A DNA stretch of 64,000 bases, taken from Capitulum mitella. Lineage: Eukaryota > Arthropoda > Thecostraca > Pollicipedomorpha > Pollicipedidae. The position numbers were made by a program, and so were the translations under genes. Where the stretch lies: NCBI GenBank assembly GCA_030062745.1, contig CP099854.1, forward strand, positions 16,288,376 through 16,352,375, written 5' to 3'. The notes beneath the pieces were generated by a model. It was given only the letters and a program-made list of their open reading frames with translations, did not search any database and was not told the DNA's origin. Numbering within the stretch: the stretch's first letter is position 1; the number at the start of each line of letters is the position of its first letter. This document shows positions 1 through 12,777 of the stretch, in pieces.

Positions 1-251
1 AAGCATTTTTTATTGATCCTTGACCTTCCCCTCTTGCGAAATTCCTGGATGCAGGTTGAAAACAGCCAAGGACAAGAGATCACTGCCTCTTTGAACATTT
101 TGCACCTCTTTCCGTGAGTTTTAGTAATCGACTTTGAATGTCCATTTTTAGTGCATAAGTGCATTGAACCATCACCGAAATCCGTCCTTTACCTGGTCTT
201 GTGCAAATACATCATCAAGGTTCAAAATGATGGCTTCTCTCCAATTAATGT
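1..251. other. Unassigned DNA, left edge
   Basis: I see no gene, RNA or mobile-element structure here. It is moderately AT-rich and leads into the minisatellite that follows. Confidence 0.5.
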
Positions 252-770
252 CTGAGTCAGGCTTTGTCCCGACAGTTACTATTTGGACCATGTTTAGTCC
301 CACCAGCCAATGTTCGGACCCGGCTTCGTCCCACCTGTCGATGTTTGGACCTGACTAAGTCTGACCACTTAATTTTTGGGTCCAGCTTTGTCCCCCCAGT
401 TCACGTTTGGGCCAGGTTTCGTGCCACCAGTTCACGCTTGGAGCAGCCTTCGTGCCACAAATCAACGTTTGGACCCGGTTTGGTCCGGCCAGTCCCTGTG
501 CGGACCAGGCTTTCTCCCATCGGTCCAGTACGTGTTTGGAAGAGGATTCCCCGCTCCAGTCTCCGGAGCCAGGCCTCTGCCGGCCAGCCTGTGTCTGGGA
601 CTGGCTACCTGCTCTCATGAGTCTCTTAGCCAGGCCTTCCCCCGTCCGTTAGTGGATCTAGCCTCATCCCATCTGCCTGTGTTCGAGTCAGGTCTTCTAC
701 AACCGGTGTCTGCTCGTCTTAACCTGAAACCTGTCCCAAGACAGGACCTTGTCTGAGGTTCGTGTCTGGT
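252..770. repeat. Degenerate minisatellite, about 31-bp unit
   Basis: About 16 imperfect units, each built around GTCCCACCAG followed by a segment ending in GTTTGGACC, recur every 30-32 bp. The units have diverged by point changes and small indels, so the array is old. All three plus frames stay open for 60-126 codons across it, which reflects the repeat rather than a gene. Confidence 0.75.
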
Positions 771-1671
771 CCGGCCGAGGCGTGCGTTTGATGGCACGGA
801 AGACATTTCAGAAGGTCGGCGAGGAGCGAAAAGCGTTTTGTTTCCGGTTCTAATACAGCAGAGCCTCACTCAACGGAGAGCACGGAGAGTCCAAGTTTCT
901 CCGCTAGCCGACGGTCGGAGCAAGGTCAACGCATTTCGCAGCGTGCGTAAACAATAAAAAGTGAATTATTTCGCCAGCAAGAGTAAGTATTTGATAAATG
1001 ATTACCGCATGAGCAGCGGTTGTGCATGCTTCAACTGGGTCCCATGAATCACGCCATTTTGGACCTTAATGGGTCTGGGTCCACTGCCCTTTCATCGCAG
1101 TGTTCGTACATTGATTTCACTTGCAAGTTTGACAGATTTTAGTGTCTGAAAGACTGTTTGCAATTTTGTACTTTCTTCCCCAAGAAACGCACTCCAAATC
1201 GGACAGCGGCCAGCACCACGTAATTCAGTACATTTCCACGGGGCAAGAAAGGCAGTGTCATATGAAATGCAAAGTTCGTAGGGCAGGCCTCGTCAATTTA
1301 GAAAATGACATGAAGGGCGTGGTTGAAGCAGCTCTATGTTAATCCCAAGTATATGAAAATACGTCCCCGTGCATGTGAATCTTCCGAGGAAAACTTGGAA
1401 AAATAGGCGATTCAAATCAGGAGAGCAAGTGCAGTGTAAGAGTAGCTGGTTGGCGCTACATTTTCCAAGCTTTGGAGACGTTTTAGCCTACCTCACAATT
1501 TCTAAGCCTTCCTAAACTTACACCATCACCAAAACTGTGGGTGGGAAGGGCTGGTTTTAATCATGCGTCATGTCCTGTATACTTCTGGTTATACCCGGAC
1601 ATCACGTTCTGAGATTTTAGCATGGGCCTGGGGACAGGAGAAAATAGCTAAAAACTACAATGGATTTCACC
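771..1671. other. Unassigned intergenic or intronic DNA
   Basis: Average-complexity sequence in which I find no coding exon with splice sites, no RNA gene and no repeat end. Confidence 0.45.
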
Positions 1672-1819
1672 CATGGTTGGAGATTCTAAGGATTTGGGAA
1701 GTTCTGCACCCCATTTTTCATAGATTTTAGATTAGGACCATGACGATGCCCGAAAAAGAAACGGTCCAAAAGCCTATTCAGACTATTCCCCCAATAATGT
1801 CCGGGAATCCCCAGCCATG
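1672..1819 (-). mobile_element. MITE family C, copy C4
   Basis: A short non-autonomous element. Read on the minus strand it starts CATGGCTGGGGATTCCCGG and ends in the related inverted terminus CCAACCATG. The interior (TTCAGACTATTCCCCC, AACGGTCC) aligns by eye with the copies at 11740, 22126 and 50331. The flanking 8-mers match poorly, so this boundary rests on family resemblance. Confidence 0.6.
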
Positions 1820-2701
1820 GCCTCCCCAACGTTTCCCAGGAAACAACGCCCTTGGTCTCAACCGTTCTGGAGTACAGGCCACTTCAGTCTGCACTGTACT
1901 CCTCTTCTGTGCATACCGAAAGAATATGAACGGTCTGGAAGTGCATTGCTGGCAGGATTTGGACCCGGTCTGTGCGTACGTGCGTGCATGTACAGCACTG
2001 CCCGGCTCAAGGCGCCCACACCACGCTGTCTGCACGGTCCAGCAAACCGCGGGCCGCACGAAAAGAACGGAAGATTAGGTTCGCGAGGCCCACTGGCCCG
2101 GCTTACCTCCGCTCCCCCTCGCTGCCCGCGCCCTGATGGCTAATTGCGTAGACCGAACTACGCCGATGAGTTCTGTCCGCCTGCACGTGACATCGGAAAA
2201 GTCTGGAAAATCGGAAAATCGTCGTGAACAGGATGAGATGGAAGAAAGCAGTCTGATTGGCCGTGCACAGCCGCAGAAATGTAGCTAATGGATATGCCGA
2301 GCGATCATATCGAGAGAGGGGTTAACGGTGGTAGCCGTAGATAACGAGGTCACACGCCGGCGACCTGCCACGCCCACTAAGCCGAGTCCGGAGGCCGCCG
2401 AGGCAGCCCGGCGGCAGTTCCCCGTTTGAGCAACAGGTGGCATCAGTGGCGCCGGTCGCCAGCTCGGCGCCTATGACGTCACAGCACCGCCGCTGCCTGT
2501 CAGTGTTTTCACAGACGGCTCCGTGGGTGGCGCTAGAGTGGATCAGGTGTTTGGCGTAGTCATGGGGAGAACCATTACGCCCGTTAACACCACTTGTCTT
2601 CGTGTCTTTTCGTTCAGTTGGTTCCCGGCCAACATTTGCCAACAAATGTCATCCCATTTAGGTATGCACTTTTCACTGCTCTCGTAAATTGAATCGCCTG
2701 T
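1820..2701. other. Unassigned DNA with one CRE palindrome
   Basis: No gene recognised. It holds a perfect TGACGTCA at 2474-2481, one of 17 in the window. Confidence 0.45.
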
Positions 2702-2860
2702 CAGGGGTGCAGCCAGGAATATCTTACAGAGGGGTGCCAGAGCTCAATATGAACTGAAGGTATGCGAAAACCGCCTGCTGGGAAGACGACGTGCAATGAT
2801 TTTCGCAAAAAATTGGGCTTAACGGGGGCTGGCCGTGCACCCCTGTTGGGTGCGCCTGTT
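2702..2860 (+). mobile_element. MITE family B, copy B1 (hAT type)
   Basis: The element starts CAGGGGTGCAGCCAGG and ends TGCGCCTGTT, an imperfect inverted repeat. The flanking 8-mers are TCGCCTGT (2694-2701) and ACGCCTGT (2861-2868), matching at 7 of 8 positions. An 8-bp duplication with CAGGGGCG-type ends is the hAT pattern. The interior carries the family signature GCTGGGAAGACGACGTGCAATG. Confidence 0.85.
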
Positions 2861-3077
2861 ACGCCTGTATCAGTTTCCCCTCCTTGGACAGTCGAGACAT
2901 CAGCTCGGTACCGAAACTTTTGCTTGAAACATGCGGTGAATAAGGCTCTTCTGCCGCCAGTTTAAGAGCTCCGGCTCCTCAACTGACACCCATTCGTGAC
3001 ACCATGATACGGACCTAAGTTACCTCTTCCGGTGGCGAGGTGGTTCTGGTCAATTTTGCAGCCTTCAGCCTCACAGC

Positions 3078-3229
3078 CACAGGCGCAACCAAGGGAGGTC
3101 CCGCTCCACCCTCAGGCCCGCGTTTTTTGTGAAAACCATTGCTCATCGTCTTCCCGGCAGGCAATTCTCGTATGATTTCAGTTCACAGAGCTCCGACCCC
3201 CCCTTAACAAAATCCTGGCCGCGCCCCTG
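3078..3229 (-). mobile_element. MITE family B, copy B2 (hAT type)
   Basis: This copy is in inverted orientation relative to B1, 217 bp away. Its ends are CACAGGCGCAACCAAGG and CCTGGCCGCGCCCCTG. The flanks CTCACAGC (3070-3077) and CCCACAGC (3230-3237) match at 7 of 8. The interior carries the reverse complement of the family signature (CATTGCTCATCGTCTTCCC). B1 and B2 together could form a stem if single stranded. Confidence 0.85.
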
Positions 3230-4569
3230 CCCACAGCACGAGCTCTGAAGCAATATGGCGCACTGTTTTTGGCCCGTCTGATCCCAAATTAATCCGGAGT
3301 GCGGCGGACGGCCAGCAGGCTGCGAATGATCGGCCGTGACGGCCGCTGGGCAGATGCGCTCCTCCGTTCAGCGGGTCGTCGACCCGTCAGCGGACGTCTG
3401 ATTGACGTGGAGCTGCCGAACACGGGAAGGCACTGAGTCTCAGAAGACACGGCTCAAGCCGTCATTCGTCAGTCCTCGGCAGGACAGCTGCAGGCAGGAG
3501 TGTTCCGTGATGAGGCACAGACAACGGCCCGGGGGAGGATGGTGTCTCAAGATTCGGGAACGAAACCAAAACGGGAAAACATAGAGAGCTAGTCGATAAA
3601 GGACTTAGAGCTAAGATGGGGGCCGAAGAGTCCGGCACGGTTTCGAAGTGAGCCACTTCGTCTACACCGATCCCGCGACCACGGCCGACTGCCATTGAGA
3701 GAGAGGTGGTGGGGGAAGGGGGAGGAGGCAGGCATGAGGGACGGGAGGAGGGAGGCATCGGCGCCGGCACATTAGCCCATTGTTTCCCCTCCCTCTTTTC
3801 AGACGGCGGACTATCGAGACGGTGCGTCAACCATCACTCAGCAGTGGCTGTCACACGTTGTTCATCTGCCTGTCACACGTCACTCGTCTGTCTGTCACAC
3901 GTCACTCGGCGGCCGGCGCGGGGCTGATGACGGAGTTCGGCATGCCACTCCGACTCAGACCCCTGGCAGGCGGACAGACTGACTCACCGGCCCGGAGTCG
4001 GAGTCATTCTGCCCCTGGTGGAGGGGCGCGGCCGGCTGCCGGCCGTGAGTGACGTCACTTGTTGGCGGCCACGCGTTATGTCATCAGCCGATTTCCGCAT
4101 CTGACGTCAACTGGACCCCTTAGCATTGGCGCCGCATTGACGCGCCTTGAGGAGGGGCAGGGAGTAGGAGGAACCATGTGCTAGCCAGAGTAGCCTACGT
4201 CACCTGGATGCCTTGTGATGTCCTACGTCATTGTCGGACTGCTTGCAAAGCCGCGTTCAGAAACTTAATTGGTCCCTTGCCAAGTTACCTTATTGCTTCA
4301 AAACGTCATAAGGCCGCAAGGTTCGTTTTTGGACGGAGGTAAACGAAAATGCAACCTTGCTGCAAAGCACAGTTTAGAAGAAAATGATAAGCTTGTACAT
4401 AATGTTTGTCAGTTTATGAACGCGGACCAGAGGTCAATGGGCTGATAGTGTGGCTGGTTTTCGCTCCTTAGCAACAGATGCCCAATCCGGGAATCCTTTT
4501 CAGTTAGGCATGACGTTTGTGAATATTGGCGATTGCACCAAGCAACCCATTGACGGCATTCAGGTGCTG
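3230..4569. other. Unassigned DNA with two CRE palindromes
   Basis: No gene recognised. TGACGTCA occurs at 4050-4057 and 4102-4109, 52 bp apart, in a CpG-rich patch. The stretch also contains the short 22-bp array listed separately. Confidence 0.45.
3848..3913. repeat. Three-copy 22-bp tandem repeat
   Basis: The motif CTGTCACACGT recurs at 3848, 3870 and 3892, an exact 22-bp period. Copies 2 and 3 are almost identical. Confidence 0.85.
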
Positions 4570-4795
4570 CACTCGGTAGCTCAGTCGATCGAGCATCGGT
4601 CTGCCCGTCCTGGAAGACGGGTTCGAGCCGTTTTCGTCCTGGATACTCGGTCCGCAGGTCAACTGGCAACAGGCCAATACAGGGTCATGCTGATTACCAT
4701 ATGGTCGTGTGCTATATTTGGCGGCACGTGAAGCTTTCGTCACAGAATTAGCCGTTATCCCGAATTGCTCGATCGGGTGTAGGGGCCGCGGATTA
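4570..4795 (+). mobile_element. tRNA-derived SINE, copy S1
   Basis: The head has an RNA polymerase III box A (TAGCTCAGTCG) and, about 45 bases on, a box B (GGTTCGAGCC), as in tRNA-derived SINEs. It is not a tRNA gene: the bases flanking the tRNA-like core do not form a 7-bp acceptor stem. The roughly 130-bp tail (ATTACCATATGGTCGTGT, GCGGCACGT, GCCGTTATCC, TCGATCGGGTGTAGGG) is shared with the copy at 12778, so both belong to one family. No flanking target duplication was identified. Confidence 0.75.
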
Positions 4796-6829
4796 TGCAA
4801 CAAGCCCTGCTCAGCTCATGCTTGGATCCAGAACATCAGCCCCGCAACCATTCGGACCAGACTGAAGTAAAGAACTCTGTAAAGGCATGTATCCTCGCCC
4901 ACGGGCGGACTCTGCCCAGTCATGCACCGACTGCACAGACATCTGCAGCCAGACTCAATCCACTGAATTGCCTCCACACCGGCAGGTTGGACGCACGCCG
5001 CCTTTCAGGGCTCCTCAAGCGTCCAATCCACCGAAAGATTAATGCGAAACTCGTTACCAAAACTGTTCCCCTGCTTTCAAAATTTGTCATGTGCATGGTC
5101 TGCTCATCAACACGCATTTCTTCCCGTTGGTTGGCTATTGGGTTATTTAACGACGCTCTCGACTTCCAGGCTCATTTCGCGTCGCAACCTCTCACGCCGG
5201 TTGTCACCAGGGACGACCGCATTTCTTCCCGACGTCGAGCGAGGTTACCGCGGCCACTACAGCTCCGCGTCACCCTGACATCCGCCGAAATTCGCGAAGA
5301 ATGACCGGTAAATCAGACCGCATTTTCCGCGCTGCTGCAGATCGCGCGACTGCACCAGCACAAATCACGACACCCCACCAGCCGCGCGCCGGCCGTAAAC
5401 ACAGCTGGTGCGGCAGGCGGCGACGCTCGGCTGGGTGTTTGTATGCGGGTGCCGCGGCTGCAGCCGGCATTGCTCGCCGCCGCAACCGCCCACCTGTGTC
5501 GCCACCGCCTGCTGTAGCTCTGCAGTGCGCCTGGTCCTCGTCGGCCGGAGTGGTGCGTCAGCAGAGAACAGGGGCTTAGTGACGTTCTTCGTGTTGGTAA
5601 CACCGCACGAACATGTTTTTGCTATTTGTTGTCGTGCAACGACATCAAGCGTGTGTTATAATCTTTCCCAAAATGGGTGGGGCCACGGCTTTGCCTGTCC
5701 TTTGGGCGGCTACACCCACATTGGCAGATACAATTAGCCTCCTTTCATGTGGGAGGGATGATTTGTATCCCCCCCTCCTGCCCGCCGATTTTTCCAGCGT
5801 CAAAGCCAAACCGTTTATGCTATCGCAATGGTTTTGATGGCCTTTTCTACATGTCTCTTTTACATATTAAATCTCATTTTAAACATCTTACTGGATAGCG
5901 CTGATGTCGTTTTCAGAATTCCTTTCCTTGGGAAGTGTCTAGAGGCTACCAAAAATGCTATTTATCAGAACCTATATTCTGTATTCATCCATCCGTGTCA
6001 CGCAGCATGAACCCGCGTTGCCAATAAACAAAAACGTCCATTGGTCTGCGTCCGTTCGTGACTTAATACACCAGCTGTAAATAGGACACGGCTTAAAAGG
6101 GCAGGGAAAAGTCGCGGAAAATCGTTTTGAAAATCCGGAAGCGTTCTGCGACATTATCTGTATGTCAGGTGGGCCTTGAACGGTGCGGATTAACACTAGG
6201 CTGTCTCAGTTCATAACACATGCTAACCGTGGAGCAAAGCTGCACGCAGCGTTCCACCCCATTCCAGCTTAAGGCCGGGCCCGTGCGGATCCCCGACATC
6301 TTTGGAATCGTTTCTGCGTTCGTCTCATGTCAGGGCGTCTTCACTTTCCGGCAAATTAAATACGTAGGGCAAAATAAAAACGCACACACACACAAAGATA
6401 TATCGATTCAACTTTTCCACGATGACGTGGTTATTACAAGGTGATTGTCAGGGACATAAAACAGCAAGTCTGAAAATGAAGACAATGGTGCAAAGAGCAA
6501 ACATGCACGCATTCAGTCAATACGACGCGCTACACTCCTAGTCTACCAAGCCTAGCCCATCTCTGCCAGCATCATTTCGGTCAATCGGGCCTTAAATCGG
6601 CCCAGTCTCATGTTACAAAACTGCGCGATCGGCTACAGAGATTAGAGTCCAATAAACCCTGCTTGGAACAGTCTCCAGTCTCAAACACCACTTAGGTAGA
6701 ACGTTCAGATCGAATTTACAGATATACAGTGGCGGGATGTCGTTAACAAATGAAGCACTTGTTCCGAAATTCTGGTTAATGCGTCGCATCCATCACTATT
6801 CCGTCTGTCCTTTTTTCCTCCAGTTGGTC

Positions 6830-7300
6830 CGACAGCCCGGTACCGACCCGTCCTGGTCGACCAGTTACCACCCGCCGACCCCGCGACCCCGCGACCCCGC
6901 GGCTGCCGTGGCTAACCTCCGTGACCCCGGGCCCGCCCGCGGGCGGTCGTCCGCCGCGCGGGGGGGGGGGGCGCGTGCCGGCTGCCGATCAGGGAAATCA
7001 GAGCGGACAGTGGCGGACGGCGGGCGGTATTTTTAGCGGCGCGCCATTTCCGCCGCGGAGCGCCGCAGACGCCGCGGCCGCGCAACATCTCGCCTGCGGA
7101 GTCGCCGGCGGCGGCGGCGGCGCTGCTCAAGACGCCGCGGCGTGTTTGGCCGGGCGGCGTTAAACACGGCCTCCCGGGCGGCGGCCACAGCCGGCCGTTG
7201 TCTGCCGGCGGTAAACTGTTACCGAGAGACCGCCGCCGCCGCCGCCGCCGCCTCCGTCAGTCCGCACTCGCGCTGATCGGCCTCTGCCATGCGGCGGTTT
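6830..7300. promoter_or_regulatory. CpG-rich block with (CCG)n, possible promoter
   Basis: An abrupt rise in G+C and CpG with a poly-G run near 6960 and a (CCG)7-like run at 7231-7253, in otherwise average DNA. Such blocks often mark promoters and first exons. An ATG at 7289 opens only 34 codons, so no gene is claimed. Confidence 0.35.
7231..7253. repeat. (CCG)n microsatellite
   Basis: An uninterrupted run of CGC/CCG triplets. Confidence 0.9.
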
Positions 7301-10300
7301 AGCGCGCACGATTGGACATACGATCAGACTGTGCTGGCGAATAGACGCATTATCGCGGCTTCAAACTACAAGTTGGGCGTGGCACGGCAGTAAAGGAGTC
7401 ACATTATCGCTGGAATGGGGGGGGGGGTAAGGTTGGTGATGATAGGGTTCCTCGCTGATATGTCCGAAAGATAATAGAAATGGTGGGTTCGTGGTGTGCG
7501 TACTGGCCCGTGATTGGTTTGGCGCTGGACAGCTCAGAACCTGCACGGAGGACATCCTTTGCAAATCCTCTACAAAGTGTCTCAATGCGACCTCACTGAA
7601 AACAAACGGCCAGTCGGCATGAACGACGACACAAAATGGATGGACGTGTTCTCCCACTGTCGCTATACCTCCCAGAAATCACAGAGATCACAACCCCCTT
7701 TTTGGAAACTCGTAGCCAGCATGCCTGTCGTTCTCTTGTTTTCCTTCGGAAGCGATTAACGATTTTGTTTCGAAAACACGTGTTTTACGTGAAAGGTATT
7801 TTCGGAAAATGGCGAAGAAAGTGGCTGAATATCAAGGGCAATATGGGATTTGAAGGTGGGTCAGGTGTCACGGACAGGTATCAGGCCTTCCCCATTTAAC
7901 ACATGGTCTTCATTCGCTAATGACCCTCCCCCTCTCCCCTCCCACTTCCCGTTGGTTTGTATCTTAATACCACGTTTCTGGGCGCTGCATGCAAAGCAAC
8001 GTCTTAAAAAGCTGAAATTCGAAATCATTGCAGCCCTTGGCCTTTGCGGTTCCCTTATTGTCTTTACGTCCAAAATTGTTTTGGAGCATGGCGCTGGGGA
8101 AATGGATTGCACGGCTTTCTCTTCATCTCGGATGAACAGTAGTGTGTTGGTGGCGTCGTTGCTAGCCGGAATGCTCAGACAATATTGTGTGTCAGTAGCA
8201 GTGAAGTTTCAGTGGCGGGTTGTACCGCTTTATCAACAATGGCTTTGTCGCATATCTGTGGAGCTGACACAGTCATGTTTTAATGTCCACGTGAGAAATA
8301 GAGGTGTCGACTTCAGCTGTGGAAAACACAGCTGACGTTTTTAGGATTTCTCGCCCGGATGCAGTGAAATAGCTGCAACTGATTGCCGTCTTAGTCTGTG
8401 AAGATTGGGTTTGCCCCTCTAGAAAACCGCTCCATTCTTTGAAGACGCTGGCTTCGAAACCATGGTAGTGGGCAAGTTCCTGAAAGATGAATGCTCTGTT
8501 CTGAGAGTGGAGAATGCCGGTACCTGGCGGCGATAAATCCCGCGTGGATGAAGGTAATCTCATCAAACATCCTGCTGTAGCCTAAGTCCTTTCGGGACGC
8601 CCACAATTAACATAATGCCGGGTGTGGAGGAGTTGCTCATGCGCACAAAAGCGCTACATCGGGGAGGTTAGGGATACAGCAGTACGTTACATAACACTAT
8701 CACGTCAAACAGGAAAGGAAGATAATAGCAAAAACACCAAAAAGAGTTATCGCCAGCAGCTCTATCTGCTGCTTGTCGATGCAAGTGAGCTTAAGGACAG
8801 ACGAGCAAGGGGGATGGGGCATTACACAGTATTGGCTGAGCATTACACAGTTTTGAGGATGGGGCTGGCTGGCCGTCACGGAACGTTACAAGGGGGCGGG
8901 GATTAATAAAAACGCCGAAAATGCTCTGTGCGCTTCATGGACTGCCTCTGTCTAAGGTTTCCAGCCAGCGCTGAATCTGACATCACAACCCTAAGGCTGT
9001 TTCGTGGCTAGTTGCGCTGCCGGCCGTGTCCGGGCTTTTCAAATCGGATCGCAAATCATTCCGGTAATCGTCCTCCCCCGCCCCCTCACCTCCCACATGG
9101 TTTGCTTGGTATCTGAGGGCGTCCCGGAGGGCTGAAAATAAATGCCAGCCAGGTTGTGAGATAATGCAATAACTAGCCCCTGGTGGGTGGGCGGTCTCCG
9201 TACACCAACTCGTGACGTGGAAAGAGCCCAGATGGTTTCGGTTTCAGTTTCCGTCTCTTTAAAGGGAATGCTATATTTTGGTCGACTTTCCGTAAACAGA
9301 CATGGCTGCAGTAGTCCCTAAATAACACTGTTTGGGTTTTAGCCATATATTTTCCGCAAAGCAACCAAAGGCTCCAAAAATGCCTTTGGCTGAAAATATG
9401 TTGCAGTAATTAGTGGATATGACACAGTACAGGTCAATGAATGTACTCCTGTAAATGTACCGTGACCTGCGCCTGATCGTCACGTCATGTGATAATAGCA
9501 ACAGCAACGGTAAGAAAAGTAGCCGAACAGCACACAGGGGAAGCCGTGGAAAATTGGTTTGGATCTGCGAGTAGAGCTTTGAGGCATAATGTATATTGCA
9601 GGTTGAGTCGTAAAGCTAAAGTCGTAAAAGCTTGGCTGTCGCGGCTCAAAACCCGTGTTAAGGATAAGCATTTCCTTTAACTTTGCCGTCAGCAGATTAC
9701 AGTGAGGTGTGCAGCAAAGGCCTGTAGTGGATTGTGGGTCAAGCATAGGCGTGAATGTCAATGCATATGTGGGCCTCTGAATGGATGTCAACAGAAATGT
9801 GAAGTGTACAAGAAAGCGTGGCTGCTAGCGACGATACCTGGAAGTGAAAATGTCGACGTGCAGGAAGATACAAGGCTATTAGCTGTTCGTGAGACATCGA
9901 CGTGCAAGACCGCGCCGTAGTATGGCGCGTTGTGTGGTTTACAAGTCAGTCAATATTTACTCATTCAACAACAGTCTGGTGAAGTGACTAAGGGTAGGAA
10001 ATAATAGAAGTAAACATTTTGAAGCAGCGGGCAGCAAAGTAATGATGTGCAAACCAGTGGTGCACAATGATTACTAGGCGATCGAGAAAAAATAAGCCCG
10101 TCTATAAGTGAAGTAATAGACCAAGCCCGCTTTCTTCGGATGCTTTGTTTTGATAACCAAAAATGTGTCTTTTTCATTTCAGAGATAGGTAGGCAGTCCA
10201 TTGTTTATGACATGCCGCATTTTGGGGAAGACACGTGTCATGTCGGATTCTCTTACCAGCCACATCGGAAACGTTTTCATTATATCTGGGGCTCTACCGG

Positions 10301-10458
10301 AATTCACGTCCTCCCTCGGCAATTCTACATGACCATTGTGTCAATTCTACATGCCTGTCAACCACTCACTACTGATGCACGAGCTCCTGGCTTTGTTTAG
10401 CTCGCTTCGACTCCAGGTCATTTAGCACGTACAAACCTCGTTGATAACTACCAGCGCT

Positions 10459-10609
10459 CAGGGGCGTCTCCAGAAGTTTCCCGAGGTGGGGTCGGGCGGA
10501 AAAAAACGCATGAAACTGCTTTGGAAGCCGGCTCCTCCTTCTGCGAGTTTTCCTTCTCGGTATATATTTAATTGTTCCGAAGGGGGGCTTCTCCTTGGAT
10601 GCGCCTTCG
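10459..10609 (+). mobile_element. MITE family H, copy H1
   Basis: Ends are CAGGGGCGTCTCCAGAAG and, read inwards from the right, CGAAGGCGCATCCAAGG. The flanks CCAGCGCT (10451-10458) and CCGGCGCC (10610-10617) match at 6 of 8. The interior GGCTCCTCC plus a T-rich CTCG segment is shared with H2 at 33315. Confidence 0.65.
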
Positions 10610-11739
10610 CCGGCGCCTCAGTGTTTGGACGCGCTCGTGGCGATTCACCGCGGACTCGGAACTGCCGCCGGCGCTCGTCGCAGCCTCGGGCCATTGATCT
10701 GATTGACTAGAGCCGGGCCGGCGACGGTCGCGAACCGGCGAAACGACGCCGAAAAGTCGGTCTCGCCTTTCCGCGTTGGCCGCCCTTTCAAAGGCGGTCC
10801 AAGGCGGCCTGCCGACGCCCTGGAAAAGAAAAAACGGAGAGCGGGAAGAAAAACCGCGAGAGGAGCAGCCGACTTGCTGAGCACGTCATACATCTTTTCC
10901 ACTTGCGCCACCTCCTTCCGCCACTCCAACCCTCGCAACATCCCGGGTGCGCCCGTGGGTGCTGCGTTTTCACGGTCGCTCAGTCGTCACAGCGGGACAG
11001 TTTCAGAACGCTCGGCCCGCGGCTTTGTCAACGCTCTGCCGCCGGTAATGGTCGGCCGTTTCCGAACTGCCGGGCGCTGGTCGGCTTTCAGCCGCTGCCT
11101 TCCACGTAACGCCGCAGCGGCGCTTCGTTTGCAAAATTAAGTGAGACGGCGGCCAGCCCGGCAGCCCTCCTCCGTTTTCACCGTTCCTCTCAGGTGTAGC
11201 TGTTCCAGAGATATGGAGCAGAATCGTAATGGTGGAACTCAGTCTGTATTTCTTAATTCGTAATAATTCGTGCCTTCTTCCGTATGTCGTAATTACTGAT
11301 TGACGTAATCAAAATCACAGCAGTGGTAATGGAGGCTCCATCCTACGTGGCCCAGGGTTGCTGCTAGCTAATCCAAAACTTTTGGGCATTATACTCACAT
11401 TTCAAGTCCATGAGGCTGCTGCAGCTAGCCGAGATCAAGCGATGGAGTCACTGGACTCCCTGGCAGTTTGTCCGAACGCTTTCTGTTGGGGGATCGCGCA
11501 CTGCCTTCGCTTTGTTGTCGAGGAGCACACCTCTAGTCCGAGATCCATGGATCGCTGACATGGATCGCGCCGTTCCGGAGGGCGTGCCGTCCCGTTTCTA
11601 GTGAGACTAGGCCGGCAGGACAACTGTTCAGAGCGGAATTCCGCAAAGGCATGAGAGACTTTACAAGAGTCTCTTTGGTGGGCGATGCAAAATCTGCAAT
11701 CTGCATCTGCAAAATCTCTGCCGTGAGAGATTCCACCAC
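10610..11739. other. Unassigned GC-rich then average DNA
   Basis: The first half is GC-rich and gives frames of up to 145 codons in several registers at once, typical of composition rather than coding. No splice-bounded exon recognised. Confidence 0.4.
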
Positions 11740-11903
11740 CATGGCTGAAAATTCTGAGGGTGGGGGAGGTGGAGAGGCATAAGATCCGGCATTTTTTGGA
11801 GATTTTAAGCATGCGTCCTATAACAATGACTGAAAAAATTGTCTGAAATCCTATTCAGACTGTCCCCCTGACAGTAATTATCGGACGGAAATCTCCAGCC
11901 GTA
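11740..11903 (-). mobile_element. MITE family C, copy C5
   Basis: Left end CATGGCTGAAAATTCTG, right end ATCTCCAGCCGTA, with a family-C interior (CTATTCAGACTGTCCCCC). The flanks TCCACCAC (11732-11739) and TCCACTAA (11904-11911) match at 6 of 8. Confidence 0.7.
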
Positions 11904-12597
11904 TCCACTAAGTATCCCCATCACGGGTGTAGGAAGTTATACGACAGGTAGGGCGGGTGTCCTGTCCGCCTTGCAGAATTCACGAATCCTGTGGTGCCCT
12001 AAAGAAAGGAATAGCCCGTTGCAAAGTGTTTTTCATATTTATCATGCATAACGCTGTACTTATGGCCAACCTACACCCACGATGAAGCATTACTTCCTGA
12101 AACAATGCCGAAGAATCCATAAGTCACTGACTATAATGACGTTAAAAGATTTAAGAAATTTGTCTCATGAGCTCTTTGTCCGTACCAACTTTAAACGGTT
12201 CCGACACACGTGCCTCCTGCTCTGGAGACGGCAGCTCCTGTGGTTTATGGTCGCCACGGGTCGTCACGCCACGGCCGGGGGACACTGCAGCAGAGGTGTG
12301 CCGGCCGGCGCTGCGCGTGGCGTTCGCTCTGATGCCGCCCGCGTCTGCGGCTCGGTCCCGGTCTCGGTCTGCGGAGAGCGCAGGCGAGTCGGCCGAGCTC
12401 GTCCCTCGGCGCCAGCGTCAGGACCGCGCCGTGGTGGCACTGCGCTGGAGGGGAGCCGAGAGTGACTGCCGCCGACAGGGGAGCTGCCGCTCCTAGACGA
12501 GTCGAGATACTCGAGGACAAAATAGCCGAGGATGAAGAAACCGTCGTGTTTAACATCCAGTGCATAAAAGTGAATCTGCCTGCTAAACATCGAAACA
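11904..12597. other. Unassigned DNA
   Basis: No gene recognised; the part from about 12240 to 12500 is GC-rich. It ends at the AT microsatellite. Confidence 0.4.
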
Positions 12598-12776
12598 TAT
12601 ATATGTACACACACATATATGTATATATATATACTCATATATATATATATATACTACATATATATATATATTGCGAGGTATATATATACCTCACAATATC
12701 TATATTAATGCGTGTGGATATCTATATATATGCTTATATATATGGTTTCATATTGTTATATATATATATATCGTGA
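12598..12776. repeat. (AT)n-rich microsatellite with internal hairpin
   Basis: Runs of TATATA broken by short interruptions. A 32-bp inverted repeat at 12668-12699 (arm ATATTGCGAGGTATAT, one arm mismatch) sits inside it. It directly abuts the SINE head downstream. Confidence 0.9.
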
Positions 12777-12777
12777 T

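Larger units (their letters stand above)
4796..10458. other. Long stretch without recognisable gene
   Basis: About 5.7 kb with no supported exon, RNA gene or repeat family member. Reading frames of 60-169 codons occur but have no recognisable motif and no credible splice boundaries. A CpG-rich block near 6.8-7.3 kb is listed separately. Confidence 0.45.

Noticed and set aside
4570..4645. tRNA gene
   Set aside because: Box A and box B are good, but the flanks cannot form an acceptor stem and the sequence continues into a shared SINE tail.
7289..7393. 34-codon frame after the (CCG)n run
   Set aside because: Too short, weak start context, no donor.
10178..10400. Exon after a good acceptor (TTTTTCATTTCAG)
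   Set aside because: The open frame that follows has no recognised motif and no donor.
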